Source: Clostridia bacterium (GTDB lineage: Bacteria > Bacillota > Clostridia > UBA1381 > UBA9506). From it: DNA of 64,000 nt. A program made the position numbers and the translations under genes. Position 1 is the stretch's first letter. Each line of letters begins with the position of its first letter. Positions 45,599 through 55,061 of the stretch are shown piece by piece. The stretch is from assembly GCA_017935435.1 (NCBI GenBank), contig JAGBHP010000014.1, forward strand, positions 47,619-111,618, read 5' to 3'. The notes below the pieces were generated by a model that worked only from the letters and a program-made list of their open reading frames with translations, did no database searches and was not told the DNA's origin.

Positions 45599-46483
45599 AT
45601 GGAAGAAAAAAGCGGTAAAATTATAAAAGCCATCGGCGGATTTTACTATGTTAAAACGGATGAGGGCGTATTTTCCTGCAGGGCAAAAGGAAAATTCAGA
45701 AAAGATGGTCTATCTCCCTTAGTAGGCGATGATGCGCAGATTGCGGTTGTCGATAAAGAAAAATTAGTCGGCAATGTTGAAAAAATATTGCCGAGAAAAA
45801 GCGCATTCATCCGCCCGCCCGTTGCAAATATTGATATGCTTGTTATCACTATTTCGTCAAAAGAGCCGTCACCCGACCTTTTGCTTGCGGATAAATTGTC
45901 GGTTATTGCGCAAAAAGCAGGCGTAACTCCGTGCTTTTGCATAAATAAAACCGATTTAGACGAAGAAAAGGCGGAAGAAATCGCAGAAATTTACAGGTCT
46001 GCAGGCTTTATGGTTATAAAAACCTGTTTTACAAAAGGCGAGGGAATAGAAGAACTAAAAAAAGCTCTAAAAGGGAAAACCTGCGCCTTTGCAGGAAATT
46101 CAGGTGTTGGAAAGTCAAGCCTTTTAAGGCTTGTTACGGGTCGTGATGATTTAGAAACGGGCAGTGTAAGCGATAAAATAAAACGCGGAAAAAATACAAC
46201 AAGGCACACAGAACTTATAGAGCTCAAAACGTGTGCAGTTTTAGATACCCCAGGCTTTTCCTCGTTTGAGGTGGAAGAAATAAGGGCGGAAGAGCTTGAA
46301 AATTTATTCCCCGAAATAAAAAAATATACGGGAAATTGCTATTTTGGCGGATGTGCGCATATAAACGAGCCGAAATGCTCGGTAAAGGATGCGCTAAAGG
46401 AAGGAAAAATAAGCAAATCAAGATACGAAAATTATATTGATTTATATAATTCTTTAAAAGAAATTAAGGAGTGGATGAGATGA
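45599..46483 (+). CDS. rsgA: Ribosome small-subunit GTPase RsgA
   Basis: A circularly permuted GTPase for late 30S maturation. OB fold at the N-terminus, then NKTD (G4), GNSGVGKSSLL (G1) and DTPGF (G3) in permuted order, then the zinc site CYFGGCAHINEPKC. 294 residues. Confidence 0.96.
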   Translation: MEEKSGKIIKAIGGFYYVKTDEGVFSCRAKGKFRKDGLSPLVGDDAQIAVVDKEKLVGNVEKILPRKSAFIRPPVANIDMLVITISSKEPSPDLLLADKLSVIAQKAGVTPCFCINKTDLDEEKAEEIAEIYRSAGFMVIKTCFTKGEGIEELKKALKGKTCAFAGNSGVGKSSLLRLVTGRDDLETGSVSDKIKRGKNTTRHTELIELKTCAVLDTPGFSSFEVEEIRAEELENLFPEIKKYTGNCYFGGCAHINEPKCSVKDALKEGKISKSRYENYIDLYNSLKEIKEWMR

Positions 46484-47124
46484 TTAAATTAGCACCATCA
46501 ATGTTATCAGCAGACTTTGCAAAATTAGCAGAAAGTATTGCTGAAGTAGAAAAAGCAGGAGCAGATTATTTGCACATAGACGTAATGGACGGCCATTTTG
46601 TGCCTAATATGTCCTTTGGCGCACCTGTAATTAAAAAAATAAGACCACATTCAAATATGGTTTTTGATACGCATCTTATGATTTCAGAGCCTCACAAATA
46701 CATAAAGGATTTTGCTGAATGTGGCTCTGATATTATCACGTTTCATATAGAATGTGAAAGCAACACCAAAGAAACTCTTGATTTAATTAAGTCATACGGC
46801 AAAAAAGCAGGTCTTTCTTTAAATCCCAAGACACCACTTGAGGATATTTTGCCTTATAAAGACGATATTGACCTTTTACTTATTATGAGCGTTCAGGCAG
46901 GCTTTGGCGGACAGAGCTATATGAGCGAGGTTAATGAAAAAATTAAAAGAGCAAGAGAAATTTTCGGTCCTGATTTTGATATTTCGGTTGACGGCGGAGT
47001 TTACCTTAAAAATTTAGCTGAGCCTGTATCGAGCGGTGCAAACGTTATTGTTGCAGGAACGGCTGTATTTGGTGCTGAAAACCCTGCAGAAGCTACAAAA
47101 AGCTTTAAAAGCTTTTCGTTATGA
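46480..47124 (+). CDS. rpe: Ribulose-phosphate 3-epimerase
   Basis: Interconverts ribulose-5- and xylulose-5-phosphate in the pentose phosphate route. Motifs: KLAPSMLSADFA, HIDVMDGHFVPN, DTHLMI, MSVQAGFGGQ and SVDGGV. ATG at 46480 sits behind AAGGAG inside the rsgA end; overlap is four bases. Confidence 0.96.
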   Translation: MIKLAPSMLSADFAKLAESIAEVEKAGADYLHIDVMDGHFVPNMSFGAPVIKKIRPHSNMVFDTHLMISEPHKYIKDFAECGSDIITFHIECESNTKETLDLIKSYGKKAGLSLNPKTPLEDILPYKDDIDLLLIMSVQAGFGGQSYMSEVNEKIKRAREIFGPDFDISVDGGVYLKNLAEPVSSGANVIVAGTAVFGAENPAEATKSFKSFSL

Positions 47125-47738
47125 GAGCGGTAATTTTTTCGGGCGGTTCATATGGTGACCCCTCATTTTATAAAAATGAGTTAAAAGAGGATGATTTTTT
47201 TATTACCGCTGACGCAGGTGCTGATTTTGCGCAAAGGCTCGGCGTAAAAATTAACGTTGCAATCGGTGATTTTGACACGTTAGATGTTAAAAAAATTGTT
47301 GCAGACGAAATTATAAAATTAAATCCCGAAAAGGATTATACGGACTCTTTTGAGGCGGTATTTCTGGCTAAAGAAAGAGGCTTTTCTGAAATTTTAATGT
47401 TTGGCGCATCGGGTAGCCGATTAGACCATAGCTTAGCTAATATTTTTCTTTTGAAAAAGGCAAAGGATATGGGGATAAACCTTACCCTTTGCGATGAAAA
47501 CAACATTGTCTACATAACAGAAAATGAGCTTTTGGTAAAAAAGAAAGAGGGCTATCACCTTTCTGTTATTCAGCTTACTGAGGCGATTGGCATAACACTT
47601 AAAGGCTTATATTATCCTTTAAATGAGAAAGATGCGGCTTTAGGCGATATGATAGGCATAAGCAACGAATTTACGGAAGAAGAAGCGAAAATTTCCGTTA
47701 AAAAGGGAACTCTTTTAGTTATACTTTCAAAGGATTAG
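47121..47738 (+). CDS. thiN: Thiamine pyrophosphokinase
   Basis: Makes thiamine diphosphate from thiamine and ATP. The family shows ADAGADFAQRLG, GDFDTLD, KDYTDSFEA and GASGSRLDHSLANI. 205 residues, overlapping rpe by four bases. It completes the rsmB-to-thiN block. Confidence 0.93.
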   Translation: MRAVIFSGGSYGDPSFYKNELKEDDFFITADAGADFAQRLGVKINVAIGDFDTLDVKKIVADEIIKLNPEKDYTDSFEAVFLAKERGFSEILMFGASGSRLDHSLANIFLLKKAKDMGINLTLCDENNIVYITENELLVKKKEGYHLSVIQLTEAIGITLKGLYYPLNEKDAALGDMIGISNEFTEEEAKISVKKGTLLVILSKD

Positions 47739-47752
47739 AAAGGATTTTTATT

Positions 47753-48379
47753 ATGAAGAAAATTTTATTTCAGGGCGATTCTATTACAGATGCTTTAAGA
47801 AGCAGAGAACTCGACAGATATATGGGAGGCGGTTATGCAACCTTAGTTGCGGCGCAGCTCGGGCACGACAGACCCAATGAATTTGAGTTTATAAACCGCG
47901 GAATTTCGGGTAACCGCATCACAAATCTTATCTCAAGAATTAAGGAAGATTTTATAAACCTTAAGCCTGATTATTTGAGCATTTTAATAGGAATTAACGA
48001 TGTCTGGCATGAGGTTTCTCGTAATAATGGCGTATCGAGCGAAAAATATGAAAGATACTATAATTTTTTAATTGAAGACATCAAAGAGGCACTTCCCGAA
48101 ATCAAAATTATGATTTTGGAGCCGTTTGTTTTAAAAGGCACAGCGACGGAAGAAAACTGGGAGTATTTTGAAACCGAAACCAAAAAAAGAGCCGAGGCGG
48201 CAAAAAGGGTTGCGCAAAAAAACAGCCTCGTTTTTGTGCCCTTGTGGGATAAATTTATAAAAGCTTTAGAAAAGGCTCCTGCAAGCTATTGGCTTGCCGA
48301 CGGCGTTCATCCGACTGCGGCAGGACACGAAATTATAAAAAGAGAGTGGCTTTCTACGTTTGAAAGTCTTGAAAAGTAA
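47753..48379 (+). CDS. SGNH/GDSL hydrolase
   Basis: A 208-residue esterase-like protein: nucleophile in FQGDSITDA, NRGISGNRI, the GxND block IGINDVWHE and the DxxH pair in LADGVHPTAAGH. Acyl or acetyl ester hydrolysis is expected; the substrate is unknown. No signal peptide is visible, so it is cytoplasmic. Confidence 0.9.
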   Translation: MKKILFQGDSITDALRSRELDRYMGGGYATLVAAQLGHDRPNEFEFINRGISGNRITNLISRIKEDFINLKPDYLSILIGINDVWHEVSRNNGVSSEKYERYYNFLIEDIKEALPEIKIMILEPFVLKGTATEENWEYFETETKKRAEAAKRVAQKNSLVFVPLWDKFIKALEKAPASYWLADGVHPTAAGHEIIKREWLSTFESLEK

Positions 48380-48390
48380 GATTGTAGTTA

Positions 48391-48419
48391 TTGACAAAAT
48401 ATAAGAAAAACTGTATAAT
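48391..48419 (+). promoter_or_regulatory. Consensus sigma-A promoter for rsmE
   Basis: TTGACA (48391-48396), 17-base spacer, TATAAT (48414-48419): an exact match to the consensus. Confidence 0.9.
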
Positions 48420-48445
48420 AAAAATGTTAAGTATGAGGAAAAATT

Positions 48446-49186
48446 ATGCCTAAATTTTTTGTTGAACCTGAAAATATAAAGGAAGATAGCGCAATTATTT
48501 CGGGTCAGGACGCAAACCATATTGCAAAGGTTTTAAGAATGAGCGTAGGTGATATTTTTACAATTTGCGATGGGTGCGGATTTGACTATACTGCTGAAAT
48601 TTCAAGTATTTCGGGCGATGGAGTAGGTCTTTTGGTTTCGGACAAAAGGCGGTGCGAAGCGGAAAACAACATTTCCGTAACCGTTTTTCAGTGTCTTCCG
48701 AAAGGCTCTAAAATGGAGCTTATAATTGAAAAATGCACAGAGCTTGGAGCGGACTTTTTTGCGCCCGTAGCGTCAAAATACTGTGTTGCAAAAATTGAAG
48801 ATGCCAAAAAAGAGGCAAAAAAGACGGAAAAATGGCAAAAAACGGCAGATGAAGCGGCAAAACAATGCGGCAGAGGCGTCATTCCCAAGGTTAAGGGCGT
48901 TGTGAGCTTAAAGGAAGCCGCAAAATTAATTCCTCAGTTTGACCTGTGCATAGTTGCATACGAAAAAGAGGAAGAGGCTACACTAAAAAGTGTATTAAGG
49001 GATAATTTATCTGCTGAAAAAATTGGCATTTTTATCGGCCCTGAGGGTGGCTTTGATGAAAGCGAAATCGCTATTTTAAAAGAGTCGGGAGCTAAAAGCA
49101 TCTCTTTGGGAAAACGTATACTTCGCACAGAAACGGCAGGTTTTTGTGTGATATCTGCCATAATGTATGAGCTTGGCGGATTTTAA
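48446..49186 (+). CDS. rsmE: 16S rRNA m3U1498 methyltransferase RsmE
   Basis: A SPOUT-type methyltransferase. GQDANHIAKVLRM at the start is the PUA-like part; then CLPKGSKMELIIEKCTELG and the knot motif IGPEGGFDESEI with LGKRILRTETA. 246 residues. The usual dnaJ/prmA neighbours are absent. Confidence 0.95.
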   Translation: MPKFFVEPENIKEDSAIISGQDANHIAKVLRMSVGDIFTICDGCGFDYTAEISSISGDGVGLLVSDKRRCEAENNISVTVFQCLPKGSKMELIIEKCTELGADFFAPVASKYCVAKIEDAKKEAKKTEKWQKTADEAAKQCGRGVIPKVKGVVSLKEAAKLIPQFDLCIVAYEKEEEATLKSVLRDNLSAEKIGIFIGPEGGFDESEIAILKESGAKSISLGKRILRTETAGFCVISAIMYELGGF

Positions 49187-49228
49187 AATTGTAAAATAAT
49201 TAAGTAAAAATATGGAGAGTGAAGAAAA

Positions 49229-49684
49229 ATGACAAAAGAAACGAAGGAACAGATTTCAAATCGTTTGGTGCTTAATTTTGGTGTACTGCTTGCAGCAGCC
49301 TTGGTGCTTTTATATGTAAGAAGTGCACTCTCAAGCTCAATTGCAAATGCAACCTACATAATTCTGCTTATAATCGGCATTTTGTGTCTTGCAGGCAGCG
49401 TAGTTATGTTTGTTTTGGGCAAGAAAAACGGCACAAAACTTAAAAATTACAGCGCAATTCCTTTTGGAACATTTATTGGTTGTGCGGTGCTTTATATAGC
49501 AAAGCTTGGCTTTATCCCCGGTTTTGGCTGGAACAAGGCAGTAGTTACGGTTTATATTTTAATGGCAATTTATTTTGTTGTTATGGCAATAATTACGGCA
49601 GTGCTTTTAAATAAGCCTACTGTTAAAGAGGTAGACCCGCTTGAAATTGCAAGAAAGAAAAATAAAAAGAGAAAAAGAAAATAA
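49229..49684 (+). CDS. Small membrane protein, unknown function
   Basis: 151 residues with four predicted membrane helices (about 13-34, 38-62, 77-98 and 107-132) and a very basic end (KKNKKRKRK), which should lie in the cytoplasm. GGAGAG precedes the ATG. I do not recognise the family. It lies between rsmE and glyA and may share their transcript. Confidence 0.75.
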   Translation: MTKETKEQISNRLVLNFGVLLAAALVLLYVRSALSSSIANATYIILLIIGILCLAGSVVMFVLGKKNGTKLKNYSAIPFGTFIGCAVLYIAKLGFIPGFGWNKAVVTVYILMAIYFVVMAIITAVLLNKPTVKEVDPLEIARKKNKKRKRK

Positions 49685-49704
49685 TATACAAAGGATGAGA
49701 GAAT

Positions 49705-50943
49705 ATGTTCGATTTTAATGAAATTAAAAAGTTTGACCCTGAAGTAGCAGAGGCAATTGAGCTTGAAATTGGTCGTCAGAATGACAAAATTGAGCTTATT
49801 GCATCAGAAAACGTTGTTTCTCCTGCTGTTATGGCGGCTATGGGAAGCCCGCTTACAAATAAATATGCAGAAGGTTATCCTGCAAAACGCTACTACGGCG
49901 GTTGTGAATTTGTAGATATTGCAGAAAATTTAGCTATCGAGCGTGCTAAAAAGCTTTTTGGCGCAGACCACGTAAACGTTCAGCCTCACTCGGGTGCTCA
50001 GGCTAATATGGCTGTATTTTTTGCAATGCTTAACCCTGGTGACACAGTGCTTTCAATGAGTCTTGCTCACGGCGGACATTTGTCACACGGAAGCCCTGTT
50101 AATATGTCGGGTAAATATTTTAACATCGTGCCTTACGGCGTAAGCGAAGAAACCGAAATGATTGATTATGACGAAGTAAGAAGACTGGCCATCGAGCACA
50201 AGCCGAAATTAATTTTAGCTGGTGCAAGCGCATATTCAAGAACGATTGATTTTGAAAAGTTTTCTGAAATCGCAAAAGAGGTTGGCGCATACTTTATGGT
50301 AGATATTGCGCACATTGCAGGCTTAGTTGCAGCAGGTCTTCATCCGTCACCGGTGCCTTATGCTGATTTTGTTACAACAACAACTCATAAGACGCTTCGC
50401 GGACCTCGCGGCGGTATGATTATGTGCAAAGCAGAGCACGCTCAGGCTATAAACAAGGCAGTGTTCCCAGGTATTCAGGGCGGACCTTTAATGCACATTA
50501 TCGCAGCTAAAGCTATTTGCTTTAAAGAGGCTCTTACAGATGAATTTAAGGCTTATCAGGGTCAGGTTATCAAAAACGCTAAGGTTTTAGCGGATACTCT
50601 TCTTTCTGAAGGCTTTAAGCTTGTTTCAGGCGGAACTGATAACCACTTAATGCTCGTTGACCTTACTCCGTTTGATATCACAGGAAAAGATATGGAAAGA
50701 ATGCTCGATGAAGTTCATATCACTGTTAATAAGAATACTATACCGAAAGAGCAGAGAAGCCCATTTGTTACAAGCGGTATAAGAATTGGAACTCCTGCTT
50801 CAACTTCTCGTGGTATGACGGAAAATGATATGGTTGAAATTGGTAAACTCATAAAGCTTACCGCAACTGATTTTGAAACCAAGAAGGAAGAAATTATAAA
50901 GAGAGTTGCTGCAATTTGCGAAAAATATCCTCTTTATAGATAA
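49705..50943 (+). CDS. glyA: Serine hydroxymethyltransferase
   Basis: Converts serine and THF to glycine and methylene-THF. 412 residues with [25 protein letters not shown], the PLP lysine in [14 protein letters not shown], and [16 protein letters not shown] C-terminal blocks. A good terminator follows. Confidence 0.97.
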   Translation: MFDFNEIKKFDPEVAEAIELEIGRQNDKIELIASENVVSPAVMAAMGSPLTNKYAEGYPAKRYYGGCEFVDIAENLAIERAKKLFGADHVNVQPHSGAQANMAVFFAMLNPGDTVLSMSLAHGGHLSHGSPVNMSGKYFNIVPYGVSEETEMIDYDEVRRLAIEHKPKLILAGASAYSRTIDFEKFSEIAKEVGAYFMVDIAHIAGLVAAGLHPSPVPYADFVTTTTHKTLRGPRGGMIMCKAEHAQAINKAVFPGIQGGPLMHIIAAKAICFKEALTDEFKAYQGQVIKNAKVLADTLLSEGFKLVSGGTDNHLMLVDLTPFDITGKDMERMLDEVHITVNKNTIPKEQRSPFVTSGIRIGTPASTSRGMTENDMVEIGKLIKLTATDFETKKEEIIKRVAAICEKYPLYR

Positions 50944-50954
50944 GTAAGAAAAAT

Positions 50955-50988
50955 AAAAAGCTATTGCAATTTTTGCAATAGCTTTTTT
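50955..50988 (+). terminator. Terminator after glyA
   Basis: A 15-bp stem (50955-50969/50973-50987), a 3-base T loop and a trailing T run. It may also serve the opposing M23 peptidase gene. Confidence 0.9.
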
Positions 50989-51012
50989 GATAGACAGAAA
51001 TATTTGTTTATC

Positions 51013-52626
51013 TTATTCATTAATAAATTCCATAGGGTCACACGGCTCACCATTTTTTCTGACCTCAAAGTGCAGATGTGCGCCTGTTGAATTACCTGTA
51101 TTTCCTACATAACCGATAAGGTCGCCTTTTGCAACTGTGTCGCCTTCACAGGCAACAAGCTTGCTGCAATGTGCATAATAGGTAACATAGCCGTTTTGAT
51201 GGTCGATTTGAATTAAATATCCAAAACCGCCGTTATTATATTCCGAATAAATAACTACGCCGTTATCTGCGGCATATATCGGTGTACCCTCGTTTGCTGA
51301 GAGGTCAATTCCTTTGTGCTGACGACCCCAGCGTGAGCCGAAGCGTGAAGAAAGCTGACCGGAAGTCGGCATCGCAAAATCGCCTGTTCCAAAAGGTGAC
51401 GGTTTTTCCTTTGTGCCGATAATTTCAACTCTATTTTCAGGGTTTGACAAAATTGTTTCAGAAATTACATCTCTTTCAGTTTCAACACCGTTTACTGTGG
51501 TAACAATGGCTTCAATCTGCTTTTTGCCCTCTGTCCCCTCGTTTTTTATCTCAACTGTGCCGACGTATTTGGAAGAATCCTCGTTTTTTACAGTTTCAAA
51601 AGCAACACTTTCAATTTCGCTTACGTGGCTTACGGCTTTAACGTCAATTATCGGCTCACCGTTATAAATATCTAAGGTAAGACCCTCTAAATTTTCGTAA
51701 TCCTCGATTGTATTTGAAAGCATAATGGTTTCAACTGACACGTTATTTTTTTGAGCAACGCTTTGGAGGGTATCGTCTTTATTCGCTGTATAGTGAATGT
51801 GTTTTCCGTTTAAAAGCATACTTTGCGCACTTTCGGTAGTTTTTAAAAATGTTTTGGGAACGAAGCGATGCGATATTTTAACATCATTTAAAAAGCTGAT
51901 GTCGCTTTCTTTTCCGTCTTTAAAATTATTCTTAAAATCTTCCAAAACATTTTGCGCCATATCCTCGCTTGCAAGCGCTAAAACGGGGATGCCGTCAACT
52001 ACGATTGCGTATGCAGGAATCATATCGGCTGACGTTGATTTAAGCCTTTCTTTTACCTCTGCTGGCTCGGTTAAGTCACCTTTTAATATCAATCTTGGTG
52101 AAAAGCTTACGTCGTTTGATGACGAAAATTCGGTTTCGCCATATGGCATAATTTCATCATTTATTTCACTTACAAGAGCATTAAAATCACTTTTTGAGGA
52201 GATTGTTCCTATTTTTGCGCCGTCTACATAAACGTCTGTGCCGACTGTACAAAAACAAGCGATGAAAACGGCAAAAACTAAAAGCATAGCTAAAGATACA
52301 GCAGTGTTTAAGCCGATTTTTTTTATCTTACCGATGGTAGCGGATAGCAAAACCGCAGAGCTTTCTTTTATAACTGCACCTGTTTCTTTAAATGCACGTT
52401 TTGCGCCGTTTAAACCCCACGATATTGCAGAGGAGCATTTGCTAAAAGCGCACATTAGGTATTTTGATGCAAAATCTGTTTTAATATTTTCAGTTTCAAG
52501 TTTTTTTGATTTGTTTTCGTTAGAAGATGAAATTTTCGTAATTTTTTCGGCTTTATTTTTTTCGCCAAAGTAGCCGTTGGGAAAATTTTCAGCTTTGGTA
52601 ATCTTTATACTGACGTTTTCTGCCAC
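51013..52626 (-). CDS. Membrane-anchored M23 peptidase with LysM and G5-like domains
   Basis: A 537-residue wall hydrolase. It has a ~100-residue cytoplasmic, lysine-rich N-terminus, one membrane helix (about 105-127), an extracellular linker, a LysM-like repeat (TLQSVAQKNNVSVETIM), a G5-type segment and a C-terminal M23 domain with the zinc ligands in RQHKGIDLSAN and HLHFEV. It starts at GTG behind GAGGTG. It probably cuts peptide cross-links in peptidoglycan. The long cytoplasmic tail is unusual for a plain secreted hydrolase. Confidence 0.9.
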   Translation of the reverse strand: MAENVSIKITKAENFPNGYFGEKNKAEKITKISSSNENKSKKLETENIKTDFASKYLMCAFSKCSSAISWGLNGAKRAFKETGAVIKESSAVLLSATIGKIKKIGLNTAVSLAMLLVFAVFIACFCTVGTDVYVDGAKIGTISSKSDFNALVSEINDEIMPYGETEFSSSNDVSFSPRLILKGDLTEPAEVKERLKSTSADMIPAYAIVVDGIPVLALASEDMAQNVLEDFKNNFKDGKESDISFLNDVKISHRFVPKTFLKTTESAQSMLLNGKHIHYTANKDDTLQSVAQKNNVSVETIMLSNTIEDYENLEGLTLDIYNGEPIIDVKAVSHVSEIESVAFETVKNEDSSKYVGTVEIKNEGTEGKKQIEAIVTTVNGVETERDVISETILSNPENRVEIIGTKEKPSPFGTGDFAMPTSGQLSSRFGSRWGRQHKGIDLSANEGTPIYAADNGVVIYSEYNNGGFGYLIQIDHQNGYVTYYAHCSKLVACEGDTVAKGDLIGYVGNTGNSTGAHLHFEVRKNGEPCDPMEFINE

Positions 52627-52695
52627 GCAATCACCTCTTTTATATGATATGTCAAAAATAATCGAAATATTACAAAAATGTTAATTTACCATGCT

Positions 52696-52724
52696 ATTAT
52701 ATAACACTTTTGTAACAAATGCAA
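52696..52724 (-). promoter_or_regulatory. Sigma-A promoter for the M23 peptidase gene
   Basis: On the minus strand: -35 TTGCAT (52724-52719), 17-base spacer, -10 TATAAT (52701-52696). Confidence 0.72.
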
Positions 52725-52735
52725 TATATATTTTG

Positions 52736-53656
52736 TTAACAATCCGTAAACAGTTTGACGAGCATACGGCGGTTTTTGTCGTAAATTGAGTTAAATTCGC
52801 AAAGCGGAAGAGGATTTTTGCCTTTCCCTGCTTCAATGGTGTAGGCAGGTGTTTTTAAAGCTGAAATTACCCAGTCCTTATAGCCTGAAAAGCTTGCAAT
52901 CCCCTCGGGAGCGGAGAGTGTGTAGCCGGATAGCCGAGCCATTTTTTCGCCGATTTTTTTAGCTTCTTTAGACGCTAAAGCCTGATAGTCGTAGTAAATT
53001 TCTTCACCCTGCGTGTGATAGGCGATTGCAATGTCAGGCTTTAGCATTTTAGTAAATTTTACAATTGCCTGAACCTCAGGCTCACTTTCGGGAAACATCC
53101 CTGAAAAACGGGTCGGACCGGGCATATGTATATTTAATTCCTTTTCCTTTTGCTTTCCCTCCCAAAAGCCGGCGTTATAGTTGTGGTTTAAATCAATTCC
53201 CCTGATGTTTGCCTGCCATTTGCCCTTAAAATCACAACTGTTTTTGTTATATATAATTAGTTTTTGGCATATTTTCTGGGGAATGTCGGGGGTAAGACCG
53301 CATATTGCGAGATTTACTCCGTCGGGGTTTACCATGGGACAAATGTAAAAGGTTACTTTTTTTAATAATTCGGAAATGCTCGTGCCCTCTACTGATTTAT
53401 TTTTGCAATAGCAGTCGCATATGTCCTCGGTAAAGGCGGTCAGAAAAAGAGATGTAATCCACTCAAGTCCATGGTGTGCGCCGTTTAAAAAAATGCGCGT
53501 TTTGCCGTTGCCGACTTTTATGCAAAAGAGGTTTTTTGCAAGTACTGATTTTCCCAAAGAAAATAAATCAGTAAAAGGATATTTTTTTGAGATTTTGTAA
53601 ATGGCTTCTTCAAGGCGCTTATAGGTAAACTCTGAATTTTTATTTACTATTGGCAA
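52736..53656 (-). CDS. M14 carboxypeptidase-type peptidase
   Basis: A 306-residue zinc peptidase: HxxE in NGAHHGLEW, the substrate-binding NPDG block (PMVNPDGVNLA), a DLNHNYN motif, the third zinc histidine in AYHTQGEE and the catalytic glutamate in YTIEAGKG. It resembles gamma-D-glutamyl-diamino-acid endopeptidase I, so murein tripeptide or similar is a likely substrate. There is no signal peptide, which suggests a cytoplasmic recycling role. Confidence 0.88.
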   Translation of the reverse strand: MPIVNKNSEFTYKRLEEAIYKISKKYPFTDLFSLGKSVLAKNLFCIKVGNGKTRIFLNGAHHGLEWITSLFLTAFTEDICDCYCKNKSVEGTSISELLKKVTFYICPMVNPDGVNLAICGLTPDIPQKICQKLIIYNKNSCDFKGKWQANIRGIDLNHNYNAGFWEGKQKEKELNIHMPGPTRFSGMFPESEPEVQAIVKFTKMLKPDIAIAYHTQGEEIYYDYQALASKEAKKIGEKMARLSGYTLSAPEGIASFSGYKDWVISALKTPAYTIEAGKGKNPLPLCEFNSIYDKNRRMLVKLFTDC

Positions 53657-53734
53657 TTATAATCACTCCTTATATTATATGTATATGGCACGTATCGCCT
53701 TTTAGAATTTGTACAACTTTTTTGTTTGCAATGA

Positions 53735-53763
53735 TTGACAAAAAGAGGAAATTATAATATAAT
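53735..53763 (+). promoter_or_regulatory. Consensus sigma-A promoter for the PerR/Fur-type gene
   Basis: TTGACA (53735-53740), 17-base spacer, TATAAT (53758-53763), an exact consensus match. Confidence 0.88.
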
Positions 53764-53766
53764 AAT

Positions 53767-53785
53767 ATTAATAACAATTATTAAT
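53767..53785. promoter_or_regulatory. Candidate PerR/Fur autoregulatory operator
   Basis: ATTAATAA-CAA-TTATTAAT, a perfect 8-3-8 palindrome right after the -10 box, where bound repressor would block initiation. It is similar to, but not identical with, the Per/Fur box consensus. Confidence 0.65.
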
Positions 53786-53805
53786 TGCAAAAAGGAGGAT
53801 TATAT

Positions 53806-54189
53806 ATGCAAAGATACAGCAGGCAACGAGAAATGATTTTTGAATATTTAAAAAATACCACCGCACACCCTACGGCAGAAACTGTGTATAACGATTTAAA
53901 AGCGCAGAGTCCTCAACTTAGCTTAGCTACCGTATACCGAAACCTTAATCTTTTGGTGGAAATGGGCAAGGCGGTAAAATTAGATACAGGCGAAAATGTA
54001 GACAGGTTTGATGCAAACACAGACAATCACTATCATTTTGTGTGCACCTGTTGCCACAAGGTTTCTGATATTTTTGACGGAATTTTATCAGTTAAAAGTA
54101 TAGAGGACATTGTGGGCGACGGTTTTTCGGTTGAAGGGCATAAGCTTTTTATCTACGGAAAGTGTGCTTGCTGCAATAAAAAAAGCTGA
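53806..54189 (+). CDS. perR: Fur-family regulator, PerR-like
   Basis: A 127-residue metalloregulator from ATG 53806 (AAGGAGG nine bases before). Fur winged helix (HPTAETVYNDLKAQSPQLSLATVYRNLNLL), regulatory metal site with RFDANTDNHYHF and two CxxC-type zinc pairs (CTCC, CACC). The Asp in NVDRFDAN is typical for PerR, the peroxide sensor. Divergent from the M14 gene. Symbol by resemblance. Confidence 0.83.
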   Translation: MQRYSRQREMIFEYLKNTTAHPTAETVYNDLKAQSPQLSLATVYRNLNLLVEMGKAVKLDTGENVDRFDANTDNHYHFVCTCCHKVSDIFDGILSVKSIEDIVGDGFSVEGHKLFIYGKCACCNKKS

Positions 54190-54210
54190 ATAAAATCTTT
54201 CATAAAACAC

Positions 54211-54239
54211 TTGCCAAATTACGACAATTGTAATATAAT
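54211..54239 (+). promoter_or_regulatory. Sigma-A promoter for the polysaccharide-control trio
   Basis: -35 TTGCCA (54211-54216), 17-base spacer, -10 TATAAT (54234-54239). Confidence 0.78.
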
Positions 54240-54313
54240 ATATATTGTTATATTATGTGCTGAAATCACGAAATAAATGGAAGTAATCCGGGAAAATATA
54301 TGGGAGGAAGGGT

Positions 54314-55033
54314 ATGCATAAAAGCACCGCGCAGTTAAAACGCATTATAAAGATTATGCGCAGTAAGTGGATTTATATGGTGCTTGCGGGCATTTTGCTT
54401 GCTTTTTTAAGCTCTTTTATAACCTGTATAATAAATCCTCCGCTTTTTGTGGCAGAGGTAACGGTTTATGTAAATAACTCAAGCGAGTTAAAGCCCGGAA
54501 CTCAAAAAAACGTTACAACGGTGGATTTGCTTGTTTCGGAGATTTTGGTGCCTACATATATCACGATGCTTAAAAGCAATACGGCACTGCAAGATACACT
54601 TAATCGCTCGGCTGTTATGGAATATACGGTTGATGATTTGCGAAATGCAATTTATGCAGAAACTGTTCCGGGAACGGCACTTGTAAAGCTTTCGGTGGAG
54701 GATAAAGACCCTGAAAACGCAAAAATTCTGGCAAACTGCCTGATTGATACGCTAAATGAGGTTGTAGCAGAGCATATTGAAGGTTCGTCTGTGGGTGTTA
54801 TCGACAAGGCTCAAACCCCTGCAAGAAGGCTCCCTGAGGGGATAAAAAGAACCTTTATTATCAGCTTTTTTGCCGGCTTTTTAACGTGCTTTACACTTTT
54901 ATGTATATCGGAGAGGAAAAAAGCGCTTGTTTCGTCTGTTGATGACCTTAAAAAGCTTTTTGACCTGCCCGTTTTAGGCACTGTTCCATGCATTTTAAGT
55001 TTTAGTGATAATGAAGAAAATATTAAGAGATAA
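54314..55033 (+). CDS. Wzz/CpsC-type polysaccharide co-polymerase
   Basis: A 239-residue membrane protein with two helices (about 19-40 and 172-195) bracketing an extracytoplasmic domain: the Wzz layout. The family controls chain length and activates the partner tyrosine kinase. The C-terminal tail (SVDDLKKLFDLPVLGTVPC) matches CpsC/YveK ends. It is followed 28 bases later by the kinase gene. Confidence 0.9.
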   Translation: MHKSTAQLKRIIKIMRSKWIYMVLAGILLAFLSSFITCIINPPLFVAEVTVYVNNSSELKPGTQKNVTTVDLLVSEILVPTYITMLKSNTALQDTLNRSAVMEYTVDDLRNAIYAETVPGTALVKLSVEDKDPENAKILANCLIDTLNEVVAEHIEGSSVGVIDKAQTPARRLPEGIKRTFIISFFAGFLTCFTLLCISERKKALVSSVDDLKKLFDLPVLGTVPCILSFSDNEENIKR

Positions 55034-55061
55034 AAATATTTCGTTTAAGGAGAGTCCGTAA

